From: Candidatus Bathyarchaeota archaeon
GTDB lineage: Archaea; Thermoproteota; Bathyarchaeia; Bathyarchaeales; Bathyarchaeaceae
NCBI GenBank assembly: GCA_026967815.1
Contig: JAPUUO010000049.1
Location: forward strand, 1-9,483
Direction of reading: 5' to 3'
DNA: 9,483 bases
Of the stretch, positions 1 to 6,554 are shown piece after piece (positions within the stretch are counted from its first letter, which is position 1; every line of letters starts with the position of its first letter). The translations under genes and the position numbers were made by a program. The notes beneath the pieces were generated by a model, which was given only the letters and a program-made list of their open reading frames with translations, searched no databases and was not told the DNA's origin.

Positions 1-2
1 CT

Positions 3-341
3 AAAGAAGAACCTTTCGGGATGGTAGAAACCGTTGCCTGGTGGTGGATTCATGACCTATATTCTCCAATTGATGGCAAGATAGTCAAAGTTAACAAAGC
101 GGTTATCGATGATCCATTCATATTGAACGGAGACCCCTACCAGTGGATCGTGGAGGTCCAGCCTACAAACCGAGAATTAGCGGGCGCGCAGCCAGAACTC
201 GACAAAGAACTCGATGAGCTTCTGAGTTTCCAAGAGTACAAGAAACTGATCACCAAACTTGAAGTCCGACCCCGCTCACCGCTTAGTAACTCACAACTAA
301 GTGAAATAGTCAAGGAAATAAAAAGCACTCCAACCATCTAG
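3..341 (+). CDS. GcvH-like protein without lipoyl lysine (partial, 5' end outside window)
   Basis: This is the C-terminal part of a protein with the glycine cleavage H-protein (lipoyl-domain) fold. The reading frame is open back to the left edge, and the residues before the ATG at 21 (KEEPFG) align with KEESFG of the next gene, so that ATG is internal and the true start lies outside the window. Family features that remain are the DLYSPIDGKIVKVN strand pair, the DDP and GDPYQW segments and a charged C-terminal helix. In lipoylated GcvH the hairpin reads E-S-V-K-A-x-S-D. Here it reads ETVAWWWIHD: the lysine is absent, two extra residues are present and three tryptophans sit at the tip. It is therefore unlikely to carry lipoate. 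The tail is longer than usual and ends in a basic PRSP-containing stretch. The function is unknown. It is a paralogue of the gene at 371-982, 29 bases downstream. Confidence 0.8.
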   Translation, partial: KEEPFGMVETVAWWWIHDLYSPIDGKIVKVNKAVIDDPFILNGDPYQWIVEVQPTNRELAGAQPELDKELDELLSFQEYKKLITKLEVRPRSPLSNSQLSEIVKEIKSTPTI

Positions 342-357
342 CAGGAAAACGAAGGTT

Positions 358-362
358 GGGAG
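358..362 (+). promoter_or_regulatory. Ribosome-binding site deciding the start at 371
   Basis: GGGAG lies 8 bases before the ATG at 371. A TTG at 356 would also open the frame but would overlap this site and has no site of its own, so the ATG at 371 is preferred. Confidence 0.55.
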
Positions 363-370
363 AAAAATAT

Positions 371-982
371 ATGCCAAAAAAATGGAGAACCGTACGCGTT
401 AGACAAGAACTCGTCGCGGCGGCGAAGAGGACGCTTGAGACAGGTGGATCCCGCGCACGCCCACCTAGTCTCTCCGAATTTGTCTCTGAAGCTATTCGAC
501 TGCGCGTCGATGAACTGAAGCAAAGGCGTGAAAAGATTTCTGAGAAGCGGGCTGAATATCCAATGATCCACGAACGGTTGCTTTACACGACTGAGCACAT
601 GTGGGTAGCGGTAACTCCAGAAGGAAACGTAAGAGTAGGTTTATCCGATCACGCCCAAATGCGCCTGAAGGGAATAGCAGGTATTTGGACCAACCCAATT
701 GGGTGCGAAGTGAAGAAGGAAGAATCCTTCGGAGTTATTGAAACATGGATGTTTATGTTTGATCTATACTCTCCTGTGAGTGGCAAAATAATCAAAATCA
801 ATAAGGTTCTCCAAGACGAACCTTCCACAATTAATGAAGACCCGCATCAAATAGCGTGGATAGCAGAAATAAAACCTAACAACTTGATCAGGCTAGAAGA
901 AGAGCTAAGGGATCTGATGAGGCCACATCAATATAAAGTGTGGGTGAGCAAGCTAGGTCGACCAAGAAGCCTAGGTACCTAA
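371..982 (+). CDS. Ribbon-helix-helix / GcvH-like fusion protein lacking the lipoyl lysine
   Basis: A 203-residue protein in two parts. Residues about 4-55 look like a ribbon-helix-helix (CopG/MetJ-type) DNA-binding domain: a basic strand (RTVRVRQEL), a helix, a short turn, then SLSEFVSEAIRLRVDEL, the typical second helix. Residues about 65-185 follow the GcvH pattern, with TTEHMWVAV, VGLSDHAQ, FGVIET, DLYSPVSGKIIKIN and a NEDP...WIAEIKP end. The modifiable lysine of the GcvH hairpin is replaced: the tip reads ETWMFMFD, same length as in the family but with Met at the Lys position and hydrophobic residues around it. The protein should therefore not be lipoylated by the usual route. It may be a transcription regulator with a GcvH-like sensing or docking domain, perhaps acting on this cluster; that is inference. 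The gene lies 29 bases after its paralogue and 54 bases before the redox operon. I am confident of the domains, not of the function. Confidence 0.8.
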   Translation: MPKKWRTVRVRQELVAAAKRTLETGGSRARPPSLSEFVSEAIRLRVDELKQRREKISEKRAEYPMIHERLLYTTEHMWVAVTPEGNVRVGLSDHAQMRLKGIAGIWTNPIGCEVKKEESFGVIETWMFMFDLYSPVSGKIIKINKVLQDEPSTINEDPHQIAWIAEIKPNNLIRLEEELRDLMRPHQYKVWVSKLGRPRSLGT

Positions 983-989
983 TTAACCC

Positions 990-996
990 TTTTTTT
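990..996 (+). terminator. Possible archaeal oligo-T terminator
   Basis: Seven consecutive T follow the stop codon of the GcvH-like gene by 7 bases, in the largest gap before the Hdr operon. Archaeal RNA polymerase often terminates at T tracts without a strong hairpin. A weak TAGGT/ACCTA inverted repeat (954-958 with 977-981) lies upstream. No convincing TATA box is visible in the 40 bases after it, so read-through into the operon remains possible. Confidence 0.3.
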
Positions 997-1022
997 GAAT
1001 TCGCTAAGCAAGCAACAATTGT

Positions 1023-1026
1023 GGTG
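1023..1026 (+). promoter_or_regulatory. Ribosome-binding site for the start at 1037
   Basis: GGTG lies 10 bases before the ATG at 1037. Upstream in-frame TTG codons at 995 and 1019 have no such site, and the residues they would add do not resemble the family. Confidence 0.4.
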
Positions 1027-1036
1027 CTCCAAAATA

Positions 1037-2767
1037 ATGACTGTTGTTAGTTCCGCCTTTAAGAACAAACGGAGATTACCGCCATGTCGTGCCGCATGTC
1101 CAGCTGAGGTGAATGTTCAGGGATATATGGCCTTACTTCAGCAAGGCAAATTCAAAGAATCGGTAGAACTTATAAGGAAAAGCATGCCCTTCCCAGCGAT
1201 TTGCGGCAGAGTCTGCTTCAGTCCTTGCCAAGATGCTTGTTCAAGAAAAAATATCGACCAGCCTGTGGGCATTCGTTACTTGAAACGTCTTGCTGCAGAC
1301 ATTGAACGCGAACAAGGGCGAATCAAACCGGATGCCGTACCCAAAACGCACAACGAAAAAGTGGCGATAATCGGCGCAGGACCAGCAGGACTGAGCACTG
1401 CGTACGAACTCGCAAAGCTCGGCTATCCCGTCACAGTTTTTGAGCGTATGCCTGAACCTGGCGGCATGATGCGATACGGTATTCCAGACTACCGTCTGCA
1501 AAAATATGTTGTGGCCAACGAAATAGCTTACATCCAAGACCTAGGCGTGGAAATCAAAACAGGTGTAGAATTCGGCAAAGACATAGAGATCGACACTCTA
1601 CGAAACGAGGGCTACAAAGCGATATTCATAGCGAACGGAACGCAACTGAGCACAAAACTAGGGGTACCCGGCGAAGATCTAGAAGGTGTCTTTCCTGCGG
1701 TTGAGTTTTTAAGAGATGTATCTCTAGGAAAAACTGTTGATGTAGGCGAAAAAGTTGCAGTCATTGGAGGAGGCAACAGCGCCATTGATGCCGCTTGCAC
1801 GTCGCTGAGGTTTGGAGCAAAAGAGGTCACCGTTCTCTACCGTCGCTCGCGGAACGAAATGCCCGCGCTTCCCCACGAAGTTGAAGCTGCCGAAAAAGAA
1901 GGAGTTAAAATCTGTTTTCTAGTTGCACCCAAACAAATTATTGGTGAAGAAGGCAGGGTCAAGCTTATAGAATGTTTGAGGATGAAATTGGGAGAGCCCG
2001 ATGCAAGCGGCAGAAGGCGCCCAGTGCCCATACAAAGAACTGAGCACACTTATGGGGTTGACACAGTAATTCCGGCAATCGGTCAAATGCCAGAAACTTC
2101 GTGCCTACCTTCAATTCTTTTGGATGAGCGTGCACGTGCAATTTCGGTTGATCAATTGACGCTGGAAACCAAGATTCCAGGGATTTTTGCGGGAGGCGAC
2201 GTAGTTACTCGTCCCGCAAGTGTGATCGAGGCTGTGGGTGCAGGGAAACGAGCAGCGGTGTCGATCGACCGTTATTTGAACGGCGCGAATTTGAGGACTG
2301 GAAGAGAAGAGGAAATTGAGGAGACAACTTGGGTTAAAGATTGGGAAAAGATAACGAGAAAAAGCGAAAGATATACGGCTCCACACATAGACATAGGGAG
2401 ACAGAAAGTAAGCTTTGAGAAAGCCGATGAACTTTTAACGAAGATCAAAGCAGTCGCCACGTTCGAAGCTCGGAGGTGTCTCGAATGCGGATTATGCACT
2501 GAATGTCTAGGAGGCGAGGAATTATGTGAAGCTGACAAAGCGGTGGTTGATGAAACTCTATGCATCGGTTGCAACGTCTGCGCGATAGTTTGTCCATTCG
2601 AAGCAGTAAAGAAGAATGAAACCGGGGTTGCACAAGTCAATGAAGATCTGTGTAAAGGCTGTGGCACCTGTAGCGCAAGTTGTCCTGAACGGGCGATTGG
2701 CATGCAACGATTTACAGATTCTCTAATTCTAACTAATGTTGCCGCTACTTTGGGAGAGCCCACATGA
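1037..2767 (+). CDS. GltD/NfnB-like FAD-NAD(P)H oxidoreductase with HdrA-type C-terminal ferredoxin domain
   Basis: A 576-residue flavoprotein expected to pass electrons between NAD(P)H and iron-sulfur partners in the cytoplasm. The N-terminal cluster domain of the glutamate synthase small subunit/NfnB family has Cys 17, 21, 56, 60, 64 and 68 (ICGRVC, PCQDAC). The FAD Rossmann motif GAGPAG is at about 113-118, followed by PGGMMRYGIPDYRL. The second nucleotide-binding motif is VIGGGNSAIDAA near 242-253, and FAD-binding IFAGGD comes near the end of the core. A Cys-rich stretch at 481-497 leads into two [4Fe-4S] motifs (Cys 509/512/515/519 and 539/542/545/549). The last about 40 residues, including CKGCGTC and RFTDSLIL, closely match the end of the HdrA encoded at 3537. 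No glutamate synthase large subunit or NfnA is seen, so the partner is probably the adjacent MvhD-like protein (ATGA overlap). NADPH versus NADH cannot be decided. Confidence 0.85.
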   Translation: MTVVSSAFKNKRRLPPCRAACPAEVNVQGYMALLQQGKFKESVELIRKSMPFPAICGRVCFSPCQDACSRKNIDQPVGIRYLKRLAADIEREQGRIKPDAVPKTHNEKVAIIGAGPAGLSTAYELAKLGYPVTVFERMPEPGGMMRYGIPDYRLQKYVVANEIAYIQDLGVEIKTGVEFGKDIEIDTLRNEGYKAIFIANGTQLSTKLGVPGEDLEGVFPAVEFLRDVSLGKTVDVGEKVAVIGGGNSAIDAACTSLRFGAKEVTVLYRRSRNEMPALPHEVEAAEKEGVKICFLVAPKQIIGEEGRVKLIECLRMKLGEPDASGRRRPVPIQRTEHTYGVDTVIPAIGQMPETSCLPSILLDERARAISVDQLTLETKIPGIFAGGDVVTRPASVIEAVGAGKRAAVSIDRYLNGANLRTGREEEIEETTWVKDWEKITRKSERYTAPHIDIGRQKVSFEKADELLTKIKAVATFEARRCLECGLCTECLGGEELCEADKAVVDETLCIGCNVCAIVCPFEAVKKNETGVAQVNEDLCKGCGTCSASCPERAIGMQRFTDSLILTNVAATLGEPT

Positions 2768-3537
2768 TGTTTAGACCTAAAATTGTTGGTTTTTTATGTA
2801 ACTGGAGTTTGCCACAAGAAGTGAATACTACCGGCACTGGCATAATACAGGGTTACCCGAAAATACGTATTGTACGAGTAATGTGTATTGGAAGAATTGA
2901 CCCAGTTATCGTGCTGGAAACCTTTGTCAAAGGTGCAGACGGAGTTTTGGTAATTGGTTGTCACCCGCCGGATTGTCACTACATCGAAGGGAACCTTCAA
3001 GCAGAACGGAAAATTAAGATGCTAAAGAAACTCATTTCGCGAACTGGTCTTGAACCAGAGCGCCTTCGACTAGACTGGGCTTACGCATCCGAAACTGAAC
3101 TCTTCGCAACGATCATCGACGATTTCAGAACTCAAGTTGCCGTGCTAGGGCCGTCTCCTTTGGCCGGAAAAAAACCAGACGAAAACGTATTGGCTGGAAT
3201 AATGGCAGCCAAAGCAGTGACGGGAGACTCTAGGCTACGAACCTTGGTGGGCAGAGAGAAGGAACTGATCGAAGAAGGAAATGTATACAATGAGAAGGTG
3301 GAGCAGGAGGAGTTTGACGAAGTGATGAATGAAAGTATTGACGAAGAGTATGTACGAAGCAGAATCCGTCTTCTAGTCAAGGATAGACCTATGTCAGTTG
3401 AAGGATTAGCTAGGCATTTGGGCTTAGACCCGAAAAAGGTGTTGCGTCACATCGTTGTTTTGAGGCATAGGGGTTTGGTTGCACTGGATAAAATCGAGAG
3501 AGAGGACCCCCTATATATAGCGTTGGAGGTAACCTGA
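2764..3537 (+). CDS. MvhD-like iron-sulfur protein fused to a C-terminal winged helix
   Basis: A 257-residue protein. Residues 1-135 are the MvhD/FlxD domain that links hydrogenases or NAD(P)H modules to HdrA: KIVGFLCNW, RVMCIGR, GADGVLVIGCHPPDCHY, ERLRLDWAYASE. Canonical members, such as the copy at 6547, have five conserved Cys. Here Cys 12, 41, 66 and 71 remain, but the second Cys of CNWC is Ser 15 and the following SYAGAD is lost, so the [2Fe-2S] site may be altered. Residues about 140-195 form an acidic helical linker. Residues about 197-257 resemble a winged helix-turn-helix (MSVEGLARHLGL, KVLRHIVVLRHRGLVALDKI). A helix-turn-helix tail is, as I recall, found in some archaeal MvhD relatives; whether it binds DNA or protein is unknown. 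The start overlaps the upstream stop by 4 bases, with GGGAG 7 bases ahead, so translation is probably coupled to the GltD-like gene. Confidence 0.82.
   Translation: MMFRPKIVGFLCNWSLPQEVNTTGTGIIQGYPKIRIVRVMCIGRIDPVIVLETFVKGADGVLVIGCHPPDCHYIEGNLQAERKIKMLKKLISRTGLEPERLRLDWAYASETELFATIIDDFRTQVAVLGPSPLAGKKPDENVLAGIMAAKAVTGDSRLRTLVGREKELIEEGNVYNEKVEQEEFDEVMNESIDEEYVRSRIRLLVKDRPMSVEGLARHLGLDPKKVLRHIVVLRHRGLVALDKIEREDPLYIALEVT
3525..3530 (+). promoter_or_regulatory. Strong ribosome-binding site for fused HdrA
   Basis: GGAGGT lies 6 bases before the ATG at 3537, inside the end of the MvhD-like gene. It fixes the HdrA start where stop and start share one base (TGATG). Confidence 0.65.
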
Positions 3538-6500
3538 TGAAAGATAAGGTGGGCGCAGTACTCGTCGTAGGCGGCGGAATTGCCGGAATACAGGCTTCGC
3601 TTGATCTAGCTAACTCAGGATTCAGAGTGTATCTGCTGGATGAGTCACCCAGTATAGGCGGCACTATGACGCAACTTGACAAAACCTTTCCAACAAATGA
3701 TTGTGCAATGTGCATTCTTGCGCCGAAATTGGTTATGGCTGGAAGGCATCCCAACATTGAATTGATCATGGGCGCAGAAATAAAGAGTGTCGAAGGTGAA
3801 GAAGGCCATTTCCAAGTTGCGTTGGTAAGGAAACCGAGGTACATTGATGAAGAAAAGTGCACAGGCTGCGGTGTGTGTGCTCGAAAATGTCCTATTGAAG
3901 GAATAGACGAATTCAATGAAGGCCTAGGCGAAAGAACTGCGATCTACGTTAAGTATCCGCAGGCGGTTCCCCTAGTTTATGCCATTGACAGAGACAAATG
4001 CATCGGTTGCGGCACCTGCCAAGAAGTCTGTAAGGCAGGCGCGGTCAAATACGACGAAAAGGAAAAGAGGATTGCATTACATGTTGGTTCGATTATTCTG
4101 TCACCAGGTTTCGAGGAGTTTGATCCAAAGCTTAAAGGGGAGTACGGCTATGGTAGGTACTCAAATGTGGTTTCGAGCATCGAATTTGAGCGTATTCTAA
4201 GTGCTTCGGGACCGTATGGTGGAATTGTTTTACGCCCTTCTGATGGTAAGGTTCCAAGGAAGATAGCCTTCATCCAATGTGTAGGTTCACGTGACGCTAA
4301 GATCGGGAATAATTACTGCTCTTCAGCCTGCTGCATGTATGCCATTAAGGAGGCAATCATAGCCAAGGAGCATAACCCAGATCTTCAGTGCACTATTTTC
4401 TTTATGGATGTGCGCGCCTACGGGAAGGAGTTTGATGCTTACTACAATAGAGCAGAAGAAGAATACGGAGTGAAATTCGTTAGATCTCGAGTACCCCAGA
4501 TAGGAGAGGTTCTAGAATCGCAAAACCTCTTGGTGAAGTATGTTGAAGATGAAAACCCTGCGACAGAAGAGTTCAACCTCGTAGTGTTATCGGTTGGAAT
4601 GCGACCACCCAAACACGCGGAGGAATTGGCCAAGACGCTCGACATCAAATTGAATAAGTACAACTTCTGTTCCTCCGAAACGTTCTCACCGTTGGAGACA
4701 TCTAGACCTGGAATATACGTTTGCGGAGCATTTTCCTCGCCAAAAGACATTCCCGAGAGCGTGGCACAGGCAAGTGGAGCTGCGGCGAAAGCGGCCAGCT
4801 CGATTTCTTCGGCGAGGGAGATGCTCACAACCGTGAAAGAGTATCCACCTGAGCGGGATGTATCTGGTGAGGAGCCCCGTATTGGAGTTTTCGTCTGCCA
4901 TTGCGGCATAAATATTGGTGGAGTTGTCAATGTGCCAGAAGTTGTGGAGTATGTTAAGACACTGCCAAATGTTGCTTACGCGGAGCATAATTTGTACACT
5001 TGCTCAGAGGACACGCAAAAAAGGATACATGAGATAATAAAGGAGCACAACTTGAATCGGGTAGTCGTAGCTTCGTGCACCCCAAGAACTCATGAACCAC
5101 TTTTCAGAGAAACCGTTCGAGAAGCTGGGCTCAACATTTACCTCTTCGAGATGGCAAACATTCGTGACCAATGTAGCTGGGTTCACATGCACGAACATGA
5201 AGAAGCAACCGAAAAAGCAAAGGATCTCGTTAGATCCATCGTCGCCAAAACCCGCTTGTTAAAGCCTCTCAAAAAACCCATGATAGATGTTACGCCCATT
5301 GGATTAGTTATTGGTGGCGGCTTGTCTGGGATGACCGCTGCCTTGGAATTGGCAAAACAAGACTTCGAGGCTCATTTGGTGGAGAAAGAGAAGGAACTCG
5401 GAGGACATTTACGCCACATCCACTATCTTCTCGGGTCTGAAGATCCGCAAGAGCGGCTGGGATCGATAATTAAAGAAGTCACCGAAAACGAGAAGATTCA
5501 TGTTCATCTAAATTCTGAGCTTTCCGATGTTGAGGGATACGTTGGAAACTTCAAGACGACCTTGAACAATGATGGAGAGAAGAAGGAGATCAAACACGGC
5601 GTCGTGATAGTGGCCACTGGAGCCATGGAATATAATCCCAACGAATATCTCTATGGCGTCGACGAAAGAGTGGTAACTCAACGTGAATTAGAGGAGAGGC
5701 TAACTAATGGAGGGTTTAACGCTAAGACGGTGGTGATGATCCAGTGTGTAGGATCCAGAAACGGGGAACATCCCTACTGCTCGCGAATATGCTGTTCTCA
5801 AGCCGTAAAGAACGCTTTAAAGATTAAGGAATTAAGCCCTGAAACAGATGTCTACGTTCTTTACAAGGACATGAGAACCTATGGATTCTTGGAAGACTAC
5901 TATCGTGAAGCAGCAAGCAAGGGAGTTTTGTTCATAAACTATGACGACGAAAACAGGCCTAGGCTTGTCCAAGAAAATGGGAAGCTCAAATTGACAGTGT
6001 GGGAACCAGTCATAAAGACATGGACTCCCATCGAGCCGGATCTCTTGGCGCTGAGTGTAGCCACCCTTCCAAATCCAGACAACGAACATATAGCAAAAAT
6101 GTTGAAAGTTCCCCTCAGCAAAGATAAATTCTTCTTGGAGGCTCACATGAAGCTTCGTCCTGTTGACTTCGCAACGGAGGGCATATTCCTTTGCGGGTTA
6201 GCTCATTGGCCTAAATCCATCGAAGAGAGCATCTCGCAGGCATGTGCAGCCGCGGCTAGAGCAGCCACAATTTTATCAAAGGAGGCATTGGAAGTCGAGG
6301 GAGCCATAGCAAACGTTAACGAAGATTTCTGTAGCGGCTGTAAAATCTGCGAGTCTGTTTGCGCTTACAACGCTATCGAAATGAAAGAAGTGGATGGAAA
6401 GCCAAGGGCGCACGTTCTTGAGGCTCTATGTAAGGGTTGTGGTGTCTGCGGGTCCTCTTGCCCCACAGGAGCAATATCCATGCTTAACTTCACGGACGAC

Positions 6501-6554
6501 CAAATTTTAGCCCAAGTTAGGGCAGCGTTAAAGGAGGAAACAAAATATGACTAA
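3537..6554 (+). CDS. hdrA: Fused double HdrA (CoB-CoM heterodisulfide reductase subunit A-like, two FAD modules)
   Basis: A 1005-residue fusion of two HdrA modules; single HdrA is about 650 residues. The first module (about 1-430) has an FAD motif (VVGGGIAG), DCAMC at 56-59, an inserted ferredoxin domain (Cys 108/111/114/118 and 155/158/161/165), and the HdrA-type cluster Cys 248, 261, 265, 266. It lacks the usual N-terminal domain and C-terminal ferredoxin. The second module (about 447-1005) begins with the HdrA N-terminal domain (CHCG at 454, Cys 489, 514, 546), has an FAD motif near 592, Cys 737/748/752/753, and a C-terminal ferredoxin domain (Cys 932/935/938/942 and 965/968/971/975). It has no Cys between 589 and 736, so its inserted ferredoxin is gone. 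In methanogens HdrA is a homodimer whose FAD bifurcates electrons between ferredoxin and HdrBC. This protein looks like a covalent, asymmetric version of that dimer. QmoA/QmoB-like identity is less likely given HdrB, HdrC and MvhD downstream. Confidence 0.92.
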   Translation: MKDKVGAVLVVGGGIAGIQASLDLANSGFRVYLLDESPSIGGTMTQLDKTFPTNDCAMCILAPKLVMAGRHPNIELIMGAEIKSVEGEEGHFQVALVRKPRYIDEEKCTGCGVCARKCPIEGIDEFNEGLGERTAIYVKYPQAVPLVYAIDRDKCIGCGTCQEVCKAGAVKYDEKEKRIALHVGSIILSPGFEEFDPKLKGEYGYGRYSNVVSSIEFERILSASGPYGGIVLRPSDGKVPRKIAFIQCVGSRDAKIGNNYCSSACCMYAIKEAIIAKEHNPDLQCTIFFMDVRAYGKEFDAYYNRAEEEYGVKFVRSRVPQIGEVLESQNLLVKYVEDENPATEEFNLVVLSVGMRPPKHAEELAKTLDIKLNKYNFCSSETFSPLETSRPGIYVCGAFSSPKDIPESVAQASGAAAKAASSISSAREMLTTVKEYPPERDVSGEEPRIGVFVCHCGINIGGVVNVPEVVEYVKTLPNVAYAEHNLYTCSEDTQKRIHEIIKEHNLNRVVVASCTPRTHEPLFRETVREAGLNIYLFEMANIRDQCSWVHMHEHEEATEKAKDLVRSIVAKTRLLKPLKKPMIDVTPIGLVIGGGLSGMTAALELAKQDFEAHLVEKEKELGGHLRHIHYLLGSEDPQERLGSIIKEVTENEKIHVHLNSELSDVEGYVGNFKTTLNNDGEKKEIKHGVVIVATGAMEYNPNEYLYGVDERVVTQRELEERLTNGGFNAKTVVMIQCVGSRNGEHPYCSRICCSQAVKNALKIKELSPETDVYVLYKDMRTYGFLEDYYREAASKGVLFINYDDENRPRLVQENGKLKLTVWEPVIKTWTPIEPDLLALSVATLPNPDNEHIAKMLKVPLSKDKFFLEAHMKLRPVDFATEGIFLCGLAHWPKSIEESISQACAAAARAATILSKEALEVEGAIANVNEDFCSGCKICESVCAYNAIEMKEVDGKPRAHVLEALCKGCGVCGSSCPTGAISMLNFTDDQILAQVRAALKEETKYD

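Noticed and set aside
356..370. TTG start giving a five-residue longer RHH/GcvH-like protein
   Set aside because: It overlaps the GGGAG ribosome-binding site that is well placed for the ATG at 371.
956..981. Short palindromes GGTCGACC (956-963) and TAGGTACCTA (972-981) as operator sites
   Set aside because: They lie within the end of a coding region and are too short to separate from chance without comparison to related genomes.
995..1036. TTG start giving a 14-residue longer GltD-like protein
   Set aside because: It falls in the T tract with no ribosome-binding site; the added residues are unlike the family.
2272..2763. Open frame of 163 codons on the - strand
   Set aside because: It lies opposite the ferredoxin domain of the GltD-like gene, has no recognisable motif, and is explained by the base composition of the real gene.
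1037..2767. Glutamate synthase small subunit (GltD) as the gene name
   Set aside because: The core fits, but the added HdrA-type ferredoxin tail, the Hdr context and the lack of a glutamate synthase large subunit make that function unlikely.
3511..3520. CTATATATAG, resembling an archaeal TATA box just before hdrA
   Set aside because: It lies inside the MvhD-like coding region, and the spacing would place transcription start at or after the hdrA ATG. The overlapping genes and strong GGAGGT site fit an internal operon gene.
3410..3916. Open frame of 168 codons on the - strand
   Set aside because: It is antisense to the MvhD-like/HdrA junction, with no domain signature and no ribosome-binding context of note.
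4442..4930. Open frame of 162 codons on the - strand
   Set aside because: It is antisense to the middle of hdrA and shows no family features.
3537..6554. QmoA/QmoB-type proteins of sulfate reducers
   Set aside because: Both are HdrA relatives, but no QmoC or sulfate-reduction gene is present and HdrB, HdrC and MvhD follow directly.
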